Shown one piece after another: positions 37,462 to 41,613 of a DNA stretch of 41,613 nt. The DNA comes from a virus, in the IMG/VR virus record IMGVR_UViG_3300049489_000709, positions 1-41,613 of that record. The stretch is one strand, 5' to 3'. The notes under the pieces were generated by a model. That model was not told where the DNA came from. It was given only the letters and a program-made list of their open reading frames with translations, and made no database searches. A program made the translations under genes and the position numbers. The first letter of the stretch is position 1. Each line of letters opens with the position of its first letter.

Positions 37462-37868
37462 ACCGGCGCGGGTTCCTGAAGTCCATCGCGGCGGCGCCGC
37501 TGGTGGCGTTCGTGCCGGGGGTCCTGTGGATCCCCGACCAGAAGCTGGCAGTGCCGGAGCTGAAGACCGCGCTGGCCCCGCTGGCCGAGGCGATCGGGGA
37601 GGAGGCCGGGATCTACGGCTTCGCGGTCCCGGCGCACTGGTGGGCCTTCGAGCGCTACCGCCAGCAGATCTGGTGGGACGCCCACTACCACTTCCCGGCC
37701 CGCAAGCCGGTGGTCATCATCACCGGGGACGCGGCCGGCCTGAAGGCCCTGCCGTTCCGCTTCGCGTGGCACGGGGCCGGGCTGCCCCGGGACGGCGGAC
37801 AGGAGCTGCCGGTCGTGCAGACGTGGGCCAACGGGGAGGAGCTGGAACCCCAGCTATGGCTGGCATGA
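37458..37868 (+). CDS. Protein with Tat-type N terminus (136 aa)
   Basis: MNRRGFLKSIAAAPLVAFVPG has the twin-arginine R-R-x-F-L-K motif, a hydrophobic stretch and a possible cleavage region, all features of a Tat signal. The remaining domain has VPAHWWAFERYRQQIWWDAH YHFPARKPVVIITGDAAG and LKALPFRFAWHGAG, rich in aromatic residues. If exported, it would fold in the cytoplasm first and act in the periplasm. ATGA overlaps both neighbours. No family recognised; an accidental resemblance is possible because the signal is short. Confidence 0.65.
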   Translation: MNRRGFLKSIAAAPLVAFVPGVLWIPDQKLAVPELKTALAPLAEAIGEEAGIYGFAVPAHWWAFERYRQQIWWDAHYHFPARKPVVIITGDAAGLKALPFRFAWHGAGLPRDGGQELPVVQTWANGEELEPQLWLA

Positions 37869-38026
37869 CCAAGCGCGGCGATATGCGCTGGGACGAAACC
37901 GAGCTGGCCGAGTACGCGGCGCGCCGGCAGCGCTGGAAGAAGGCCAGCCAGATCGACGAACCGCAGCAGGAAGAACAGGAGGGGGAATGGCCGGTTGGAT
38001 TGGAGTCGACCTCGACGGCACCCTAG
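37865..38026 (+). CDS. Small protein, MRW-EL-AEYxARR type (53 aa)
   Basis: ATG overlaps the previous stop (ATGA). MTKRGDMRWDETELAEYAAR RQRWKKASQIDEPQQEEQEG resembles the short N-terminal peptide of some phage nuclease genes, but the ORF ends after 53 residues. It overlaps the HAD gene by 40 bases in another frame. A nearby ATG at 37856 would lengthen it by three residues. Confidence 0.5.
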   Translation: MTKRGDMRWDETELAEYAARRQRWKKASQIDEPQQEEQEGEWPVGLESTSTAP

Positions 38027-38301
38027 CCCGTTACGAGGGCTGGCTGGGTCCGGAGATCATCGGGGAGCCGGTCGCCCCCATGCTGGAGCTGGTCCGGCAG
38101 TGGCTGGACTGCGGGCGGGAGGTGCGCATCTTCACCGCCCGGGCCAGCGTGCCGGCGCAGATCCCGCCGATCGAGGAGTGGTGCCTGCGCCACCTCGGCC
38201 GGGTGCTGCCGGTGACCAACGTCAAGGACTTCGGCATGATCGAGCTGTGGGACGACCGCTGCGTCCGGGTCATCACCAACAAGGGGAGGCCCTGCTGTTG
38301 A
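37987..38301 (+). CDS. HAD-superfamily phosphatase (104 aa)
   Basis: AGGAGGGGG precedes ATG 37987. GVDLDGTLA (residues 6-14) is HAD motif I with the nucleophilic and acid/base Asp pair (D8, D10). VRIFTARAS supplies the motif II Thr, and VTNVKDFGMIELWDDRC the Lys and acidic residues of motifs III and IV. The protein is a minimal cap-less HAD, as in phage 5'-nucleotidase or polynucleotide 3'-phosphatase-like enzymes. Substrate unknown; nucleotides or DNA ends are plausible in a phage. Confidence 0.85.
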   Translation: MAGWIGVDLDGTLARYEGWLGPEIIGEPVAPMLELVRQWLDCGREVRIFTARASVPAQIPPIEEWCLRHLGRVLPVTNVKDFGMIELWDDRCVRVITNKGRPCC

Positions 38302-38501
38302 GCGCCCCCGCCGAAAGCGACCAAGACGTGGCCGACCGCCTGCGCGCCCTGCGCCAGAAGATGGGGGTGTCACAGCAGGAGTTCTGCCGCCAGAGCGGGG
38401 CTTCGCTCTCCACCTTGCAACGCTGGGAGCGGGGGGATAAAGTGACCCCTGCGGCCAAGTGGCTGATCGAGCTGATGGAGCTGCGATGGACCAAAAGGTG
38501 A
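38298..38501 (+). CDS. XRE-family HTH protein with TTG start (67 aa)
   Basis: TTG 38298 overlaps the preceding TGA (TTGA) and lies behind GGGGAGG, making it the likely start. DVADRLRALRQKMGVSQQEF CRQSGASLSTLQRWERGDKV is a complete XRE helix-turn-helix. It sits in a structural operon, unusual for a repressor, so it may act as a late regulator or adaptor. Confidence 0.75.
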   Translation: MSAPAESDQDVADRLRALRQKMGVSQQEFCRQSGASLSTLQRWERGDKVTPAAKWLIELMELRWTKR

Positions 38502-38668
38502 AAAGCAGCGTGCGCCTGTGGTCGACCGAGGTCGCCATGGCCGACGCCGCGGACATCGCCGACACGGGGCAGCAAGGGGTGGTGGCGCTGGTCGAGCGCG
38601 CGCCGTACCCGGCCGCCTACGAATTCTCCAACGGGAGGAAGTTCCGTGACGGCCCCAAGCCAAGCTGA
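38486..38668 (+). CDS. Small hypothetical protein (60 aa)
   Basis: Start chosen at ATG 38486 (GGAG five bases upstream), overlapping the XRE gene by 16 bases. MDQKVKSSVRLWSTEVAMAD continues AADIADTGQQGVVALVERAP and ends KFRDGPKPS. No family recognised. Confidence 0.55.
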   Translation: MDQKVKSSVRLWSTEVAMADAADIADTGQQGVVALVERAPYPAAYEFSNGRKFRDGPKPS

Positions 38669-38813
38669 CAACTTCGAGTCCGTGGATATGTTCAGGACCG
38701 CGGCAGCGTTCCCGGCCCCGGTGTTTCACGTGAAACAGCCCGGCGTCGTGGTGCCGTTCCCCAACCCCCTCGGCTTCGACTACATCGCCGGCCTGATCAG
38801 CGAGAACCCGTGA
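38646..38813 (+). CDS. Small hypothetical protein (55 aa) carrying the parS sequence
   Basis: GTG 38646 is preceded by GGGAGGAA. MTAPSQADNFESVDMFRTAA, then FPAPVFHVKQPGVVVPFPNP. The codons for VFHVKQ are GTG TTT CAC GTG AAA CAG; TTT and AAA are against the G/C-ending preference seen all around, consistent with selection on the DNA sequence rather than the peptide. The stop overlaps the next GTG (GTGA). Function unknown. Confidence 0.55.
   Translation: MTAPSQADNFESVDMFRTAAAFPAPVFHVKQPGVVVPFPNPLGFDYIAGLISENP
38722..38737. promoter_or_regulatory. parS: Perfect chromosomal-type parS site
   Basis: TGTTTCACGTGAAACA is an exact match to the 16-bp palindromic ParB-binding consensus known from bacterial chromosomes. 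A chance occurrence in a 42-kb GC-rich sequence is very unlikely. It lies between terminase and portal genes. No second copy was noticed in the window and no ParA gene is visible. Confidence 0.85.
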
Positions 38814-38974
38814 ACCCCGCCCTGCGCGAGGCCACCTCCGGCCACGAGGAATACGACGCCCTGCCGGCGGCGGTGCGCATGGCCTACTCGGTCACCGAAT
38901 GGCTCTGGCTGACCGACCGGCAGAAGGCCGAGCTGGTGCGCGGCGAGTGCGAACCCGAGCACTACGTCGACTGA
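38810..38974 (+). CDS. Small acidic hypothetical protein (54 aa)
   Basis: Starts at GTG 38810, overlapping the stop of the previous gene. MNPALREATSGHEEYDALPA AVRMAYSVTEWLWLTDRQKA ELVRGECEPEHYVD. The segment VTEWLWLTDRQKAELV is typical of short phage proteins downstream of portal-proximal gene clusters. Function unknown. Confidence 0.6.
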   Translation: MNPALREATSGHEEYDALPAAVRMAYSVTEWLWLTDRQKAELVRGECEPEHYVD

Positions 38975-39138
38975 TGAAGCTCAAGCTGACCTCCATCATG
39001 GCGGCCGTCGGCGCCCTGTTCGGGCCGGTCCCGCCGCCGCGCCTCACCGCCAAGCAGCGGCGCTCCTACAAGCACCCGCCGCCCGGGCAGGGCGAGCGCG
39101 AGAAGGCCCGGCGCGTACGCCAGCGCCAGAAGACATGA
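38974..39138 (+). CDS. Small basic protein (54 aa)
   Basis: TGATG overlap with the preceding gene. MKLKLTSIMAAVGALFGPVP has a hydrophobic stretch; the rest is basic and Pro-rich (TAKQRRSYKHPPPGQGEREK). May be a short membrane-associated peptide. No family recognised. Confidence 0.5.
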   Translation: MKLKLTSIMAAVGALFGPVPPPRLTAKQRRSYKHPPPGQGEREKARRVRQRQKT

Positions 39139-39485
39139 ACCTCATCATCGCCACCGACCCCGGCTTCGAGCTGGACGCGCGCGCCCTGTCGGAGCCGGTC
39201 GGCCAGCTCTTGGCCAGCACCTACCCCGGCTACCGCTGGCGGGTCGAACCCCATCCGCACCCCACCAAGCCGTTCGTGGACATCCGCTTGGAGGCCGGCC
39301 ATGCTATGTTCGGGGCCACGATCAAGCCGTGGCAGTTCTACTCCGCGTCGAGCTACCGCGCCAAGATCGTCGAGATCGGCGGCGAGCTGCTGGAACGCTT
39401 CCACCTGAACCGGCGCGCCTTCGACGAAACCGAGTTCGTGGCCAGAAAAAAGAACTTCGCCGGCATCATCCTCCCGGACCTGTAA
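39135..39485 (+). CDS. Hypothetical protein upstream of portal (116 aa)
   Basis: ATGA overlap with the previous gene; it ends at the base before the portal start. MNLIIATDPGFELDARALSE, YPGYRWRVEPHPHPTKPFVD IRLEAGHAMFGATIKPWQFY and GGELLERFHLNRRAFDETEF describe a compact alpha/beta protein. Conserved-looking but unassigned; its position suggests a head-assembly accessory role. Confidence 0.7.
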   Translation: MNLIIATDPGFELDARALSEPVGQLLASTYPGYRWRVEPHPHPTKPFVDIRLEAGHAMFGATIKPWQFYSASSYRAKIVEIGGELLERFHLNRRAFDETEFVARKKNFAGIILPDL

Positions 39486-41613
39486 ATGCTGACCTCCGCC
39501 CCGCTCGACAATCAGGACCAGACGAACGGGGCAGTCGTCACTGCCGGCGCGGTCGATTGGCTGGCGCTGTCGCGGGCCGCGTGGCGGTCCTCGACCAACT
39601 ACTTCGACACCGCGGTGCGCAAGACGGTGATCGACAACCTGCGCCAGTTCCAAGGCCAGTTCCCGCAAGGCTCGAAGTACCTCTCCGACGCCTACCGCGC
39701 GCGCTCCCGCTTCTTCCGGCCGAAAACCCGGTCGGTGGTGCGCAAGAACGAAGCCATCGCGGCCGAGGCGTTCTTCTCCTCGGAGGACGTGATTTCGATC
39801 AAGGCGCAGGACGAGGACGACCCGATCCAGCGCGCCTCGGCAGAGGTCAACAAGGCCCTGCTCCAGTACCGGCTCACCAAGAAGGGCAAGGTCGGCATCC
39901 CGTGGTTCTCGCTGGTCATGGGCGCCTATCAGGACGCCCAAGTGCAGGGCATCGTCTGCTCGTACCAGTATTGGGAGAAGAACGACGCCAAGGGCATCGA
40001 CCGCCCGCAGTGCGCCCTGAAGCCGATCGAGAACATCCGCTTCGACCCGTCCGCAGATTGGTGCGACCCGGTCAACACCTCGCCGTACTTCATCGAAATG
40101 ATCCCGATGTACGCCAAGGACGTGAAGGCGCGCGCGACCATCGTGGATCCGGTCACCCGGCAGCCGCGCTGGAAGAAGATGAGCGACAGCGACCTGCTCA
40201 AGGCGTCGGCGCACAACTCGGAGGTGGTGCGCCTCCAGCGCGAGCACGGGCGGATCGATCCGCGCACCGCGTCCAACGCGATCACCGACTTCACGATCGT
40301 GTGGGTCCACCGGAACATCATCGAGGTCGACGGCCGCGATTACGTCTGGCACACCCTCGCCGACATCGAAATGCTCGACGAGGCGCGCCCCATCGAGAGC
40401 GTGTGGTTCCACGGGCGCCGCCCCTACGTCATCGGCTTCTCCGTGCTGGAGACGCACCGGCCCTATCCCCCCGGCACCGTGGGGCTGGTGGCGCCCGTGC
40501 AGGCCGAGCTGAACGAGAACGCGAACCAACGTCTGGACAACGTCAAGTTCGCCATGAACAAGCGCTACTTCGTGAAGCGCACCGCGGCCGTGGACCTGCG
40601 CAGCCTCCAGCGCAACGTGCCGTCGTCGACCACGATGATGAACGACCCCGACAAGGACGTGCGGATCGTCGAGACGAACGACGTCACCGGCTCCGCGTAT
40701 CAGGAGCAGGACCGGCTGGCGCTCGACTTCGACGACCTCGCCGGGTCCTTCTCGCAGTCGTCGGTGCAGAGCAACCGCAAGCTCAACGAAACCGTCGGCG
40801 GCATGAACATCCTGACCAAGGATGCCTCGCAGGTCACCGGCTACCAACTGCGCACCTTCGCCGAGACGTGGGTCGAACCCGTGCTCGAACAGCTCCTGAT
40901 GCTGGAGCAGCGCTACGAAACCGACATGGTCGTGCTCGCGCTGGCCGGGAAGAAGGCCGACATCTACCAACGCTTCGGCGTCGACCAGATCACCGACGAG
41001 CTGCTGATGCAGGAGCTGACGGTGAACGTGAACGTCGGCATCGGCGCCACCAACCCGCACGACCAGCTCCAGAACTTCATCAACGGGATGACGGCGCTCC
41101 AGAGCCTGCTGGCCTCCGGGGTGTTCGACCGCTACGGCGCCGACATCAAGGAGATCATCAAGGAGGTCTTCTCCAAGCTGGGCTACAAGGACGGCAAGCG
41201 GTTCTTCCCGGACGAGACGGACCCGCGGATCTCCGCCATGCAGGCCACGATTCAGGAACTCCAGAAGGCGATCGAGGCGAAGATGCCGCCCGAGGTCATC
41301 GCCGCCACGGTCAAGAAGCTCGAAGCGCAGTCGAAGAAGGAGCAGCAGGCGGCGGTCAAGCTCGGCGTCGAGGCCATGTACTCGGCCATCCAGACCGCCG
41401 AGGTCATTTCCGCGGTGCCCCAAGTGGCCCCGGTCGGCGACAAGGTCATGCAGGCGTCCGGCTACCAGCCGCCGCAACCGGCCGGCGTCGACCCCAACCT
41501 GCCGATCCCCGGCGGCCCGGCCGCGGGCCTCATGGTCGAGCCGGTGGCCAACCGCCGGACGGGGATCTCGTTCCAGCCCGGCGCACCGGGCGCGGCGGAC
41601 GCGGGCGACACCT
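39486..41613 (+). CDS. Portal (head-tail connector) protein, 3' end outside window
   Basis: Open from ATG 39486 to the window edge (709 full codons). Features typical of long podoviral portals: an N-terminal LSRAAWRSSTNYFDTAVRKT VIDNLRQFQGQFP, the wing segment VRKNEAAIAAEAFFSSEDVI, FTIVWVHRNIIEVDG, then PGTVGLVAPVQAELNENANQ RLDNVKFAMNKRYFVKR before the stem. A late long helix follows (ATIQELQKAIEAKMPPEVIA), and the end is Pro/Gly-rich. It forms the dodecameric ring for DNA entry and tail attachment. Assignment rests on this pattern plus position after terminase. Confidence 0.85.
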   Translation, partial: MLTSAPLDNQDQTNGAVVTAGAVDWLALSRAAWRSSTNYFDTAVRKTVIDNLRQFQGQFPQGSKYLSDAYRARSRFFRPKTRSVVRKNEAIAAEAFFSSEDVISIKAQDEDDPIQRASAEVNKALLQYRLTKKGKVGIPWFSLVMGAYQDAQVQGIVCSYQYWEKNDAKGIDRPQCALKPIENIRFDPSADWCDPVNTSPYFIEMIPMYAKDVKARATIVDPVTRQPRWKKMSDSDLLKASAHNSEVVRLQREHGRIDPRTASNAITDFTIVWVHRNIIEVDGRDYVWHTLADIEMLDEARPIESVWFHGRRPYVIGFSVLETHRPYPPGTVGLVAPVQAELNENANQRLDNVKFAMNKRYFVKRTAAVDLRSLQRNVPSSTTMMNDPDKDVRIVETNDVTGSAYQEQDRLALDFDDLAGSFSQSSVQSNRKLNETVGGMNILTKDASQVTGYQLRTFAETWVEPVLEQLLMLEQRYETDMVVLALAGKKADIYQRFGVDQITDELLMQELTVNVNVGIGATNPHDQLQNFINGMTALQSLLASGVFDRYGADIKEIIKEVFSKLGYKDGKRFFPDETDPRISAMQATIQELQKAIEAKMPPEVIAATVKKLEAQSKKEQQAAVKLGVEAMYSAIQTAEVISAVPQVAPVGDKVMQASGYQPPQPAGVDPNLPIPGGPAAGLMVEPVANRRTGISFQPGAPGAADAGDT

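Noticed and set aside
39066-41477. 803-codon open frame on the minus strand opposite the portal gene
   Set aside because: Composition is His/Arg/Val/Asp-rich mirror sequence of a GC-rich gene; the plus-strand portal has clear family features. It is a shadow frame.

Overview
This window is a GC-rich segment of a tailed double-stranded DNA phage (Caudoviricetes). It holds small and large terminase subunits, a roughly 710-residue portal protein and a giant virion-type protein of at least 4,459 residues. It also has a RecT/YqaJ recombination pair, a DUF1376-type replication gene, a lysis cassette and long runs of tiny genes whose starts overlap the preceding stop. The portal size and the giant polyvalent protein resemble Bcep22-like podoviruses of proteobacteria; this is recall of family architecture, not a search result. 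No integrase, ParA, capsid or tail gene is in view, so lysogeny is undecided. Head and tail genes presumably lie beyond the edges, because the giant ORF is cut at base 1 and the portal at base 41613.

Layout. (1) 1-13380, plus strand: the C-terminal part of one giant ORF. In order it carries a pyrophosphatase-like domain, Pro-Thr repeats, an LPD1-like domain with HEWHH, an N6-adenine methyltransferase, a strawberry-notch-type SF2 helicase, a second zincin motif and a PLxRFG-family C terminus. Two small genes in another frame (371-625 and 5084-5464) sit inside its low-complexity linkers. (2) 13504-17758, minus strand: a recombination operon with YqaJ exonuclease, a coiled-coil protein, RecT, a ParB-like protein and a LuxR-type HTH protein. 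(3) 17884-20286, plus strand: a Cro/YdaS-like regulator, a DUF1376 replication protein containing a lambda-like iteron array, a P-like helicase loader candidate and a Ref-type HNH nuclease. (4) 20404-23739: a terminator, then membrane and coiled-coil lysis proteins and a transglycosylase-holin fusion with an internal ribosome-binding site and start. (5) 23743-33521, minus strand: an early operon of about 24 mostly tiny genes read from a very good sigma-70-like promoter at 33569-33597. It includes Lar-like, XRE, DUF2958, Imm5-like and zinc-ribbon proteins, and is a natural place for anti-host functions. (6) 33651-41613, plus strand: packaging genes, a cluster of small genes (HAD phosphatase, XRE regulator, a protein with a Tat-type N terminus, a YegP-like domain) and the portal.

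Most notable signals: a perfect 16-bp chromosomal-type parS sequence at 38722-38737 inside a tiny gene between terminase and portal; three places where a small gene with normal codon use lies inside a larger ORF that reads it as a stop-free Gly/Pro/Gln-rich linker; the endolysin-holin fusion with a preserved internal start; and iterons plus an AT-rich stretch inside the replication gene.
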